Shown here piece after piece: positions 1 to 10,180 of a stretch of DNA of 64,000 bases. Each line of letters starts with the position of its first letter. The stretch's first letter is position 1. Both the position numbers and the translations under genes were made by a program. Source of the stretch: Brachypterus glaber (taxonomy: Eukaryota > Arthropoda > Insecta > Coleoptera > Kateretidae); contig OY294049.1 of assembly GCA_958510825.1 (NCBI GenBank), forward strand, positions 35,616,774-35,680,773, read 5' to 3'. Under the pieces are notes generated by a model that saw only the letters and a list, made by a program, of their open reading frames with translations, was not told the origin of the DNA and did no database searches.

Positions 1-118
1 GTTTTAAATAAGTTGTTTCTTTTTGTAGTCCAGTTGATTAGTGGTTTTTGTCCCAAAACAAGTTGAAGTTCTTAAAAGAACTTTTAGTATTGTAAAGTTT
101 TACTTTTCTTGTTCTATT

Positions 119-122
<4 letters not shown>

Positions 123-168
<46 letters not shown>
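123..168. repeat. (TA)n microsatellite
   Basis: An uninterrupted run of TA dinucleotides of about 46 bp. It abuts the left end of the inverted-repeat element at 169-902, and a second shorter TA run (903-919) abuts the right end. The element therefore probably inserted into a TA tract. Confidence 0.95.
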
Positions 169-171
<3 letters not shown>

Positions 172-902
172 CCTGTTCCAGAACTCGCGTACCGAAATTT
201 AAGAGGTGATTCTACATCCAAAAATATGAAAAAAAGTTTTTATAAAGGTTGGTCCGGAAATGGGCCCTAAGGGAGCTACGGCCCTTCGAAGATGACGTAT
301 TGAATGGGGAACAAAAAAAAGCACCAATAAAATTTTAATGCTGCAGGGTGATTCTTCATTTAAAACTGAGCAAAAAAGTATTATACACCAAAACACCTAA
401 ATTTAATATTAAAGGAGTAATAGCCTTTTAAAAAGTAACGTTTTTGGTGGCACAAAATGTTACTTCCTCTTAATTGCATTTTTTTTTTTGATAACGGTTG
501 CTCCTACAGTGTTACACTATATGATATTTTATATGTATTTTTACTCTAGAAATCTATATTTTTTACAACAAATCCAAAAAACATACACATAGAAAAGTTT
601 GGGGCAAAAATGTTTTAAGCCTCATATATTTTGTCCGTCTGGGCACGCCTCTGGATAAATTAAAAAAATAAATTAACATAAACTTATTGCCCTTATTAAT
701 ACTAGTATACATGCAAAAGCTCGCCGCTCTAGCTTAAACGGTACCCGAGTTATTAATTAAAAACCTTATTTTTATTACAATTTTAAAGGGCCCTAGATCC
801 CTTAGGGCTCATTTCCGGACCAACCTTTATAGGAACTTTTTTTATATTTTTGGATCTAGAATCACCTCTTAAATTTTGGCATGCCAGTTATGGATCACCC
901 TG
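169..902. mobile_element. Non-autonomous TIR DNA element, family 1, copy 1
   Basis: The first and last roughly 110 bp are imperfect inverted repeats. The left arm starts CAGCCTGTTCC and the right arm, read inward, starts CAGGGTGATCC. Both arms continue through AAATTTAAGAGGTGATTCTA and GGTTGGTCCGGAAATG. TA flanks both ends, consistent with a TA target duplication, though the surrounding TA tract makes this unprovable here. No long reading frame is present, so it would need a transposase in trans. A second copy at 49571-50290 and a right-end fragment at 18750-18864 share both arm and core sequence. The superfamily is not determined; the TA duplication suggests Tc1/mariner-like. Confidence 0.8.
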
Positions 903-920
903 TATATATATATATATATG

Positions 921-1138
921 TAGGTATATTTTCTTGCTTTTTAGAACACGTAATAAAAAATACTTTTATTCCAACGTTTCGGCGTTTATTGTACAGCCAT
1001 TTTCAAGGATGAATTAAAAAATAAATGTATAAATAAAATTAAGTAAAAATATTTGGACTTAAAAATCAACAATAAACGCCGAAACTTTGGAATAAAAGTA
1101 TTTTTTATTACGTGTTCTAAACCAAGAAAATATACCTA
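921..1138. mobile_element. Palindromic hairpin element with CCGAAACGTT-type motif
   Basis: Arms of about 75 bp (from TAGGTATATTTTCTTG at the left to its complement at the right) enclose a core of about 75 bp. Each arm carries a form of the string CGCCGAAACGTTGGAAT; the right arm has one substitution (CCGAAACTTTGG). That string resembles the conserved GAAACGTT motif of Penelope-like terminal repeats, as in the neighbouring element at 1431-1841. No reading frame. Either a foldback MITE or a terminal remnant of a Penelope-like element. Confidence 0.6.
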
Positions 1139-1416
1139 GTTTTAGTATTGTTTTTGTATATCTTTTTAAGAGTTTTATATTAAATTTTGTATTTTATCCG
1201 AAAGTATTTCGTATTTAATGTATATTAATTTTTATTGTTTATTTTTGTATAAACGAGTATTATACATATTATACATGTATATATTGTATGTATATAATAT
1301 ATTTGCGGCAATAATCCCTAGAAAAATATTTTTATTTTAAAAATCCTTAAAAAACTATCTGAATACAGATAATAAGACAATTACCATGGTAAAAGCTGCA
1401 GCTTTATTTTAAATAG

Positions 1417-1430
1417 ATAAACTCAATAAT
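1417..1430. repeat. Target site duplication, left (14 bp)
   Basis: ATAAACTCAATAAT occurs here and again at 1842-1855, flanking the inverted-arm element between them. A 14-bp perfect duplication is longer than cut-and-paste transposons usually make and fits target-primed retroposition. Confidence 0.7.
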
Positions 1431-1841
1431 TTATTTTGGTATTTCTTGTGCTTTTTTTTATTTATTTATTTCTTGTTTTTCTTGGGTATTAGGCACATAA
1501 AGACATAAGTTTCTTTAGTAGTTAATTACTTTAATTCTAACGTTTCGCTCAACTTGAGCTTCTTCAGAGAACCTAAAAATTTGGCCATGTGCAAAATCCG
1601 GCAAAATTATTTTAAACTTGTAAAAGTATTTATAAATACAAGTATTATGCTTTAACCAATGCAGTTTTTCAAAATATGCATTCAGTGAAAAAAATCTCTG
1701 TATGAAGTGGTCCTCCTGTCCTTGTGATGTCCATGTTCTCTGAAGAAGCTCAAGTTGAGCGAAACGTTAGAATTAAAGTAATTAACTACTAAAGAAACTT
1801 ATGTCTTTATGTGCCTAATACCCAAGAAAAACAAGAAATAA
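1431..1841. mobile_element. Putative non-autonomous Penelope-like retroposon
   Basis: Two inverted arms at 1461-1572 and 1735-1845 match perfectly over about 112 bp by eye and enclose a 162-bp core. Each arm carries CTGAAGAAG followed by a GCTC/GAGC hairpin and then GAAACGTT, the arrangement seen in terminal repeats of Penelope-like elements. The flanking 14-bp duplication (1417-1430 and 1842-1855) supports retroposition rather than DNA transposition. No reverse transcriptase or GIY-YIG endonuclease is present, so it would be a short derivative. A foldback DNA transposon is the alternative, but the duplication length argues against it. Confidence 0.5.
1740..1768 (+). ncRNA. Hammerhead-ribozyme-like core motif
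   Basis: Read on the plus strand: CTGAAGA (1740-1746, matching the CUGANGA consensus), one extra A, a 4-bp stem GCTC/GAGC (1748-1751 with 1757-1760), GAAAC (1761-1765), then GTT. This is the order of hammerhead core elements known from Penelope-like elements. The complementary arm at about 1539-1567 carries the same motif on the minus strand. The extra A before stem II and the lack of a proper stem III loop mean activity is doubtful. This is a motif match only. Confidence 0.25.
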
Positions 1842-1855
1842 ATAAACTCAATAAT
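1842..1855. repeat. Target site duplication, right (14 bp)
   Basis: Second copy of ATAAACTCAATAAT (first at 1417-1430). Confidence 0.7.
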
Positions 1856-1974
1856 AACCCCCGCGTGGCTTTTACTTTATTGAGTGGATAATTATTTATA
1901 TTACCCCCTTGTCAAATTATTTTCTTGTAAATGTCATTAAAATTTTTAATAAAAATATGAATTCCTAAGCTATT

Positions 1975-2115
1975 TATTGGATAAAACCTTGTATGCCACT
2001 CATAGGTAAACCGATATTGCCCTCTCGAAAATTAACCTGCTTGGCTGACGCCTCGCAGGTTAATTTTCTCATGGGCAATATCTTACTTTACCCACTAGTA
2101 CCATAAATAACTATT
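1975..2115. mobile_element. Short palindromic MITE, family X, copy 1
   Basis: Inverted arms built around GATATTGCCC and AAAATTAACCTGC (2013-2040) meet their complement at 2055-2082 across a 14-base loop. The outer arms continue as GGTAAA/TTTACC. A diverged relative lies at 53627-53727. No coding potential. Confidence 0.6.
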
Positions 2116-4022
2116 AAATTAGCAAACTTGCCTGCCTACCGACTAGTCCATAAGAAAATAAATATTTAGGTGGTTTCCTTTGTATTTATATACATAAATA
2201 TACATTTCTTGTTTCTTAAATATTAATATAGGTACGTTAATTAAAATTAAAATACCTATGTTAAATGTTTAAATGAAAGTGATCCATTGTTTCTCAGATT
2301 AAAATATGTTTAATATTAATAATAAAAAAACACGATTAAACCCATGTTCGAATTAAAAAAAAATCACCGAAATTTTATTCTTGACTTAACGCCATAAAGT
2401 TTGATGATAAAAATCGCAGTGTAAATTTGAATAAGAATTATTGTTAATTCTTTGTTCAAACAAAATGAATTAGATTGTTAACCTTCCATTAATTAAATTG
2501 AAATTGATATAAGACGGTTCTGCGAATTTAGTGAATATATTAAAAACAAAACATGAAAATACTTTTTGTTTTTATTAATAAACATTTTAATTTAAGTTAA
2601 TTTTAATGAGAGTATTATTGTGACGCCTAATAAAATACTAGAAAATACACGTCTGCTACCTATACTATTATAATACTAGTCAATAATTGCAATATAATTT
2701 ACTTAAACATGTAGAAAATGAACGAAATTACAAAACAAAAATAAAATAAAATTAATTTAAATTAATTTAATTAAGTTTAATTATTACTGGTATTATTGAC
2801 GTAAATACCGACATAAAATTTGTGAACTTAAAATAACAATAAAACATTTAAAAAAGGATAAAAAATTAGCTTTATTAATAATAGTATAGGTTTGGATTCT
2901 AATACTTAAAATTCATAAGATAATTCATAAGAGACGAGTAAAATTACCATACTATATTTCCAATCGTTGTTCATATTTGTTGCATTTATAATAGCAGTTT
3001 TAATTTCTTTTATAGTATATTTACAAGAATACTGTAAATTTATTGCTTAAATAAACAAGCTATTTGTAATTTTATATATTATTATTACAAATATTTTACA
3101 TATTTACGATAACTATTACAGTGTTTTTACAAGTTGCAAACAAGAAGTTGTATGTATATATATATTTTTTTTAACGCAGTGTTATTTCACATTATTTGTT
3201 CGAAATTAATAATGAAATTGAATTTTTTTTGTGAAATTAATTTTACAATTTTACAAATGGTGTGGGTATGAAAAGTTGTTTTTATTACATAAATATTTTA
3301 ACAAACTATACTACTATAATACTACTAAACTAGAATAATTGTCTCTGTGTACAGGGTGCTTCAACACTAAATAAAACACAGCTAAATTAAAAAAAAAAAA
3401 ACATTTTTCGGCGCTCACAACACCGTGCTACGGCATCAACTGGTGCAAGGAGGAGCAGTTTGCTAAATAACATTAATAAAATGACAGCATTTTGTAAAAA
3501 TATATATATTTTTTATTTTCACTAAGATAATTGCATTATTATTGCTATTTAAATTTACTAATTATTGTATAATTTTACCCCTATTTTATTCAGTGTAGGA
3601 TCACCTTTAGGCTAACAAGTAAAAAAACAATCGTTTTAAAACAGTAACATAATTTTTCTTTCTATTTAGTACTTTTAATTACTGAAATGTGGTAATGTTC
3701 TAAACACTATGTTCAATTACTAGATGTATGAATGGCCATTGAGATTATCTATAAGCTATATTTGTTTATAGTATCCATGTTTATTTATACTTTTTAAGTG
3801 TAATTAGATTAACAACTTAATTATTTTCCTAATATAAACATTTTAAAGTAACAACTTCATGCGTGTTAAATTAAGTATATTACCACAAATAGCAGAATAA
3901 GTAATATCTATATATGTATATAAATAGCTCTAATCTTTAATGAAATGTTGTTATTGGTTATATTCAATAATGTTTGAAATATTTTTCGAATAAATAAAAC
4001 TAATATTCTATATATTCAATTA
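2116..4022. other. AT-rich non-coding stretch
   Basis: Very AT-rich sequence with no reading frame above background. A TACAGGGTGCTTCAACA string at about 3352 looks like the terminus of an inverted-repeat element, but no partner end was found. A short GC-richer patch at 3408-3465 stands out and is discussed among the rejected items. Confidence 0.5.
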
Positions 4023-4030
4023 TTAATAAC
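4023..4030. repeat. Target site duplication, left (8 bp)
   Basis: TTAATAAC, repeated exactly at 4464-4471 on the far side of the foldback element. Confidence 0.75.
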
Positions 4031-4463
4031 CACGGGTCGGATAGAAGTAGCCATTACCGGGGGTATTTAAAATTAGAATTTAAAAAAACTCTTTTTTCAA
4101 GTAAATAGACACTTTAAACTATTTTTCACCAAGCGGAAAGTCATGTCGACGCTGTTAATACTCAGTGAGTCACTTGGTCATGGTCCATGACTCATAGAGA
4201 AAGACTTTATTTTTTTTAATTGTTTCCCTTTTCAAAAAACGAATAATTAATAAAAAAACAATATTTTTGTATTAACTATTCATTTTTTGAAAAGAGAAAC
4301 AATTTTCAAAAAAAAAAAAGTCGTTCTCCATGAGTCATGGACCATGACACCGAGTATTGACAGCGTCGACATGACATTCCGCTTGGTGAACAATAGTTTA
4401 AAGTCTTTATTTACTTGAAAAAAGCGTTTTTTAAAATTCTAATTTTTGCATGCCCCACCCGTG
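4031..4463. mobile_element. 433-bp foldback DNA element with 8-bp target duplication
   Basis: Nearly the whole element is one palindrome. The left arm starts CACGGGTCGG and the right arm, read inward, CACGGGTGGGG. Both then run through CACCAAGCGGAA, GTCATGTCGACGCTGT and GGTCATGGTCCATGACTCAT to an AT-rich centre near 4245-4290. The left arm has an insertion near 4048. It is flanked by the perfect 8-bp direct repeat TTAATAAC. An 8-bp duplication is typical of hAT and P superfamilies, but CACGGGT is not the usual hAT CAGGG end, so the superfamily stays open. Confidence 0.8.
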
Positions 4464-4471
4464 TTAATAAC
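4464..4471. repeat. Target site duplication, right (8 bp)
   Basis: Second exact copy of TTAATAAC (first at 4023-4030). Confidence 0.75.
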
Positions 4472-4747
4472 ACCAATTAACAAATTTGCATTAACCGTAA
4501 ATTTTCTTTTATTTGCATAATATTATTATATATTTATTTAAATATTGGTGGAATATTTTTGTATATATTTTTATAAAGGTTAAATTAAAATATCTCTAAA
4601 ATCACAATAGCTAGTAAATATCAGTTACGAAAGTCGAGTCACTAATATATAATTTATATAATATAATCTAGGAATGTTTACCAGTAGAGTATGCAAATAC
4701 TCTTGATGCCATAATTTCCAGAATAGTTGTTAACATATTACACTGTG

Positions 4748-4853
4748 TTAAGGCCTATCCTTCGATGGCGGCACATCAAGCCAATCACGGCATCGCATTA
4801 TTATGTACTATGTTGTTATGCGAGCCTGTGGATATGCCCTTAATGTGTAGAAC
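4748..4853. mobile_element. Palindromic MITE, family K, copy 1
   Basis: Begins TTAAGGCCTATCC and ends GATATGCCCTTAA, with inner strings CACATCAAGCCAATCACGG and GTTATGCGAGCC shared with copies at 6301-6422 and 25166-25318. The copies are each near-palindromic and about 105-155 bp. Confidence 0.7.
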
Positions 4854-6300
4854 TTTACTGCTACGTAATACTTGAACAGTCCCTGTATACAAGAGACATT
4901 TAATAGCTTACAGACAACTCTTAAGTGAAAATAATAAAATCTATAACGTGTATAGATACAAAGTTTATTACTCAAAATTCTGTGAAATTCAATTAATTTT
5001 TTTCCGTAAATTTTTAACGATAATCGTATGTTTCGTCGATAATTTTACAACCTTGCAAAGTATGTGTGTCAACGTAATGCCATGTAGTCGGAGAACTAGT
5101 GACCATATTTAACATGTTATTTTTTCCCGGCTGAATTTTAAGATAATCAAGATATTTCCAAATTTTCAGGTTCTTGATCCAGTTTCTTTGGGTGCAAGAA
5201 TCTCAAAAAATTTATTTGCTACGAAAACGCTGGTAGTTGGAGTTCTAGACCGGCCCGTCAAATACGAGTAGACTATTCTTGTAGTGCGCTACCTGCAACA
5301 GACTACCAACTACGAATTATCTCGTATATGGCAGTCAACATGTTGAAGACTTTTTACCCTTTTTGTGTAACTATAAAAATAGCTTAAAAATGCAATTAAT
5401 AGGTTAAAAATAAGTTTTTAGGGTATCTGTTTTCACCGGATCTAGGACCTCGTAATTTGGAAATACCTTAATTAGAATGTACTTTAAGACACATGTAAAA
5501 TTTAGCCAGGAAAAAATAAGTTATTGAAAATCTTCTCCAGCTCTTCAACTAAAAGTATGTGTGTCAACTTAATGCCATGTATTTATTAATGGTTTGTCTT
5601 CAGCAATTTTACGCTTTTGAATGTGCCATTTCATTGCAAATTAGTCTTCACCGTGAAAACTATGAGAGAAAGATTAATTATAATTTTAATCTTATATCGG
5701 ATTTTTTGTTCTGTAAAACTTGCTGCCGTTTTGTTTTTTAAATTTATATTGGCAGATCAAGCAAAATTAAAATTAGTACTGTTTATTCTTAAATTAATAC
5801 GTCAAAATTAAATTAAAAAGTAGAATCTTATCTTACCTTATCTTATCTTATCTGATCTTACCTATGAATAGAACTCTATTAAAAAAAGAAGAAAGAGAAT
5901 ACGTTTTCAATATTTTCAATATATTCAATTGCTTTTAGGAAAAAAAATCAAATAAAAAGGTATTTTCTAAAACTACCTATAATCCGTCCAATTATGCAAG
6001 ATAGTAGTTTAAAATTCCCGCGATTTTTAAGCTAACTCATTGGTTAAAAACTCGTACTTTTTAACATGTAAAATATTGTGACATTTTTTGTCTGAAAATG
6101 ATTGACGGTCGTTAAAGCTAATAAAAGAAGAGAAAGTTTAATAAAAAATGGTTATACTTAATGTTATTTTGTATGGTATTGAAAAAGGTACTTTTTTGGT
6201 TTATTCTTCATACACTCAATTAGCATATTCTACATATTGTACAAACGTAAATTATATTGAACACAAGGAAAACGTAAAATTTTTAGGTTACAATTACAAC
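4854..6300. other. AT-rich non-coding stretch with a short pentamer repeat
   Basis: Two short overlapping open frames (5559-5811) show no recognisable protein features. GTATGTGTGTCAAC followed by TAATGCCATGTA occurs near 5060 and again near 5555, a diverged direct repeat. A (TTATC)n tract sits at 5827-5863. Confidence 0.5.
5827..5863. repeat. (CTTAT)n microsatellite
   Basis: About seven degenerate copies of the pentamer CTTAT/CTTAC. Confidence 0.8.
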
Positions 6301-6422
6301 TTAAGGCCTACCCAGAGGCTCGCATAACAACCATTACAAGATACGTGACTACACATCAAGCCAATCCTGGCATCCATTCTTATGTACTATGCTTGTTATG
6401 CGAGTCTTTCGATAGGCCCTTT
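6301..6422. mobile_element. Palindromic MITE, family K, copy 2
   Basis: TTAAGGCCTACCCAGAGGC at the left and CTTTCGATAGGCCC at the right are inverted termini. The interior carries CACATCAAGCCAATCCTGGC and CTTGTTATGCGAG as in copies 1 and 3. Confidence 0.7.
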
Positions 6423-6748
6423 CCAGGAAAACAGTACCGACTGTTAAATTTTTGATACACTACGATTTATGCATAATTATGCTATTTATGCGCTCTGTGG
6501 TGTAAAACGGTCCGCGTCCCTTACTTAGTTGCATAACTAGACGGAGTATAGTTAGTAGTATAAGAACTTGCTTAAAGTCAAGTAAATCATTTCATTAAAT
6601 CACTTTTATAATTAAACAAGCCGTGAAAATACATAATGTTATTCCATTATACACTATTCACAGTAAATGGTATATTGCATTTTTCAAAATACTTGAAATT
6701 CTTTTCTAAAAAAAATTTCAAAAATCAAAAATCTTTAAAAAATATATA

Positions 6749-6914
6749 CAGTGCGATTATAAAGTTCCGAACAGTTTGAAAAGAAAATACTCTTCGTTTG
6801 AAGCCACGTACAATAGCTCGGTGGCCAGTAAAACGCATACAGCTTTCTTGCATTTTACTTATCGCTAATGCCAGTTTTGGATTAAAAAGTGTTCGGCACT
6901 TTATAATCGCACGG
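6749..6914. mobile_element. 166-bp TA-flanked MITE nested in a larger element
   Basis: Inverted termini CAGTGCGATTATAAAGTTCC and, from the right, CCGTGCGATTATAAAGTGCC, followed by shared GAACA. TA lies on both sides (6747-6748 and 6915-6916). The open frame across it is a by-product of the arms. Confidence 0.7.
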
Positions 6915-7550
6915 TATACCAATGCTGTTAGTTACTATGTTTTTCAAAACTGTGGGTAATTTTTAATACTATACTTGCTATTAAAAACTCAGCTGCGAAT
7001 TGAGTATAGAAGTATACACATTACTTATAGAATAATACTTATTACATACATGCATCTGCAAAGCATATTCTTATTAAATAAAGAATAGCCTATTTGAATA
7101 CACGTCAAAATTCACAGGAAAATGATAAGTTTACGAGGCTCCGAGCAGTTTATGCTTGGCCACCCGCTGCCTACTGTTTTTTTCATCCACCATTATTTAA
7201 AATAATTACTGTACTTTTTAAGAAACGATATTTCTACATAAATTATTACAGGATACTGATCTATATTGCATTCAAATGTCTGCGATAATAGTAACATATC
7301 AAAATACTGTCTTAAAAAACTATATCATTAATAGAAAAAAACCCTTCTATAAAATATAAAAAATGAATGTCTATTGATTTTTATAATACGTATGTTTATG
7401 ATTACCCGTAGGAAATTATATAACAAGGTACGCGCGTAGCGCTAGAATAGTAATATACGGTAGTTTCGAATTTCCCAAAATCACCAAAAAACTTGTCAGA
7501 CAAAAAATTCTTACGAATGTGTTTTATGTAAAAATAAAGACTTTGAAAAT

Positions 7551-7583
7551 GTCCGTCCGTCTGTCTGTCTGTCTGTCTGTCTG
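7551..7583. repeat. (CTGT)n / (CCGT)n tract
   Basis: GTCCGTCCGT followed by seven CTGT-type units, then CCGATGTCACG. The same layout (an AGAC-type tract next to a 'cacgataactcaagaacg'-like block) recurs near 17100, 22780, 42910 and 55310, so this is a piece of a dispersed repeat. The frame reading SVRLSVCLSVC is an artefact of the tract. Confidence 0.75.
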
Positions 7584-8218
7584 CCGATGTCACGTTTTTT
7601 GTAAACACGATAACTCAAGAACGAACAGTCCAATCGACTCCAAATTTTCAGGAAAAATCAAGTTCTATGAGGGGAAGATCCCTATTGTTTTTTTTAAAGT
7701 AATCCCCACAAAAACAAAAAAGTTATGGACCCCATTTTATTTTTCCGAACAAGAAAATAAAAAAAAAATAAATAACTATTTAGAAATGTTGTTTTTTTTG
7801 CTTTTTTTTTGAAAATATATTTTTTAAGTATTTGGGAAAATGCATTATACCATTTACTGTGAATAGTATACACTGCCCAGAAAAAATCGTATATAATGAA
7901 ATGCATAGCATTACATATCTTCACGGCTTGGCTTTGAATAATAAAATAGGAAAAAAGTTTAGGATTTTTGTCATGGCGCATCTCTTAAATTAACGGACTA
8001 AAATGCACTATTAGTTTAGCGAAAAACAGAAGAAAACTATGGGAATTTTTATGTCTTCGACCAGGATACCTGGGGCCAACCGCCTACAGGTGATGCATTA
8101 TTTGGCAACTGTTTTCAATATTTTCTTGGATGACGGGCGTCTCTCATTTGGATATAAATGTATGATAGATTCACTCTATCTATAGGGGGACAAAAATTGT
8201 AAAATTAATAAAACGCAA

Positions 8219-8745
8219 GATATAAATATTTTGTACAATCAAGGAGTCCTTCACTTCCCCGCGTTACTGGACCATCTAGTTGGCTTTGATAAGGTCCACT
8301 AGGGTCTGACAACGCTGGTACGCCAACATAAAGAAAAAAATACTAAAAATAATACTAAGAATGTATTGTTATTTACGTAGTCTTACACTTTTCGAGATTT
8401 TTATGGTAACTTGTCTAATGTAGCATTTGCAATTTCGGAGAGATTTGTAGGTGTACAGTCTATATATTCTACAATCATTTAAAAAAAATTCACACAACGT
8501 TTTTGAACAGAATCTCGAGTCAACGACCTGTTTACATAATAAACCATCAACTGTGAAGTATGGCTGTAATCAAAATCAAAGAGTGCTGCCGCCAGCGGTT
8601 TTGCTAACTAACTTTTATTTTACGGCGTACAACAATGAACTCATTTTTTTACTGTAAAAAAATAGATCACTTCTATCCAGTGTATTTAGTTATAAAATAT
8701 GAACATTTTAGTACGCTTGAAGAAAAAGGTTTTTTTTATGTCTCC
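8219..8745. mobile_element. Dispersed repeat family E, copy 1
   Basis: Contains GTCCTTCACTTCCCCGCG followed by CTAGTTGGCTTTGATA, matched at 38633-38760. It then contains GGTAACTTGTCTAATGTAGC through ACAACAATGAACTCATTTTT, matched in inverse orientation at 37005-37300. A further short copy of the first block lies near 9015. No coding function recognised; probably a non-autonomous DNA element. Confidence 0.6.
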
Positions 8746-8792
8746 ACTCATATTCTTGACAGAAAACGTTACATCAAAGCTCTCTACATAAG
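8742..8792. repeat. Direct repeat (left) of about 50 bp
   Basis: TTCTTGACAGAAAACGTTAC followed by ATCAAAGCTCTCTA is repeated with few changes at 9487-9536, 745 bp downstream in the same orientation. The interval holds a family E fragment and a palindromic MITE. Confidence 0.6.
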
Positions 8793-9119
8793 ACTATAGT
8801 TACGTCAAAATAACAGTTGTACGTACAAAATCCATGGATCTATGTTAGAGTAAAATTTTTTTTTTTGATAAAAAATTTACATAATGTGTCAATTATCCTA
8901 TTATATTTAAAATTTAAATTAAAAACTACAATAAATCTTAACATTTTATAACAAATATTATAAAGTGTTACCAAATTTTTTTGCAAAATCATTGCAAAAT
9001 AATGGATTGTACCAAGGCGTCCTTCACTTCCAGGCCGCGCTACTGGCTTATGTATATTTTTTTTATTTTTTATTATTCTCCAGTTGGGATGAATCATATT
9101 CTCCTTCCTCTCTGCTATT

Positions 9120-9345
9120 ACTATGGTCTGTTTCATCAAGTAAAATAGTAAATTGAAAATCGCACAGTGAATATTTTCAAAACAGAGTCGAATATTGGTT
9201 GTGCGAATATACTGCTTAGTTTATTTTATAAAACATAACTATATTCTATACACAAACATATACTATTCAAACCTGTTTTAAAAATATTTACTGTGCGATT
9301 TTTAATGTACTGTCTTGCTTGATCAAACAGACCATAAATGGAGTT
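9120..9345. mobile_element. Palindromic MITE with CACTGTGCGATT arms
   Basis: ATGGTCTGTTTCATCAAG at the left is mirrored by CTTGATCAAACAGACCAT at the right. Inner arms read AAAATCGCACAGTGAATATT and its complement. The GTGCGATT string resembles the termini of the MITE at 6749-6914. Confidence 0.6.
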
Positions 9346-9486
9346 TTATGTAAATAAACAAAACTCATTTTCTTTTGACTTATGGTAACATTTAAAAACC
9401 ATTTACAAAGAAGTGCGCTCATGTAATTATATGTTGTGACATCTAATATCAATACATAGTTACCAACTAACAAATAACAATTTTTA

Positions 9487-9590
9487 CTCCATTCTTTTTC
9501 TTGACAGAAAACGTCACATGAAGGCTCTCTAGTCTTACGACGCGTGGCGACGGCGGCTAAAGCCGCCGCAAGATGGAGTGACTCTTATGT
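9487..9590. mobile_element. MITE family M, copy 1, with GC-rich hairpin core
   Basis: ACTCCAT at the left and ATGGAGTGACTC at the right enclose a core hairpin CGGCGGCT-AA-AGCCGCCG (about 9551-9570), strikingly GC-rich in AT-rich surroundings. Related structures at 15014-15077 and 15149-15247 share the GGAGTGAC terminus. Confidence 0.5.
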
Positions 9591-9887
9591 ATCATTCATA
9601 TCTGCCGGTTTTTCGTGGCGGAAAAAGAGAAGACCCTCGTCATAGTCCCTTGACGTTTATTTTATTTTCATGGAAGGCAGAAGTCGCATACCACAAGTTC
9701 CTAGGTTTTATTTTTAATTGTGCCCGCTGCTTTAATCTAATTCTGACATGTGTCAAGTTTGTTGGACGAATTACGTAAGCGCAGGAGTATAGTACGGTCT
9801 CTTCTTTCGGCTTCAGGAGATGGATCTGAGTAGATTTGTGCATAAGCCACACAATTTCAAAAATAAGAAAAAGGCTATTCACCTTAT

Positions 9888-10180
9888 GGGAGGATTGGTG
9901 TGGTGGTCTACTGCGTCTGTACCTACATGACAAGTCTACTAGCCAACTAACGTGACTTCGATTCTCACTGGCGCCGATTTGCCTTTTTCAGTGAATTAAT
10001 AATTGAAATTTGGCGAAGGCGTAAGTGAAGTGGACACTCCCTATAAAAACTGATTCGAAAGTCAGTATAAGCCGGTGGTTCCCTCTACTACTAGCCCACA
10101 CAAGTCCTAGACTTAGGGAATGCTTAATTAAGTAGAATAGTACGAGGTTTTAAACAAACATGTAATGTTAAACAAACATG
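9888..10180 (+). mobile_element. tRNA-derived SINE, family A, copy 1
   Basis: A Pol III B-box-like string GACTTCGATTC lies at 9954-9964, about 65 bp after the GGGAGGATTGG start. The body (TGGCGCCGATTTGCCTTTTT, AAGCCGGTGGTTCCCTCTAC, TAGGGAATGCTTAATTA) matches the copy at 26884-27146 almost throughout. The tail is AAACAAACATG-type. The A box is decayed compared with copy 2. No clear target duplication was seen. Confidence 0.75.

Larger units (their letters stand above)
6617..7930. mobile_element. About 1.3-kb inverted-repeat element containing a nested MITE
   Basis: The left terminus CAAGCCGTGAAAATACATAA is matched by the right terminus read inward, CAAGCCGTGAAGATATGTAA. Further in, both arms share CACAGTAAATGGTAT. 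The right arm has about 30 extra bases between these blocks. No protein-coding frame was recognised inside. The interior includes a 166-bp nested element (6749-6914), a CTGT tract and a block beginning at about 7600 that resembles other repeats in the window. A similar terminus occurs alone at about 19885. Confidence 0.55.

Noticed and set aside
3408..3465. GC-richer patch with a frame ending CYGINWCKEEQFAK before a stop
   Set aside because: Looks like a short peptide or last exon, but there is no AG acceptor at a sensible place, the upstream text is a poly(A) run, and no family is recognised.
7519..7812. 97-codon open frame reading SVRLSVCLSVC
   Set aside because: Produced by a CTGT microsatellite within a dispersed repeat; not a gene.
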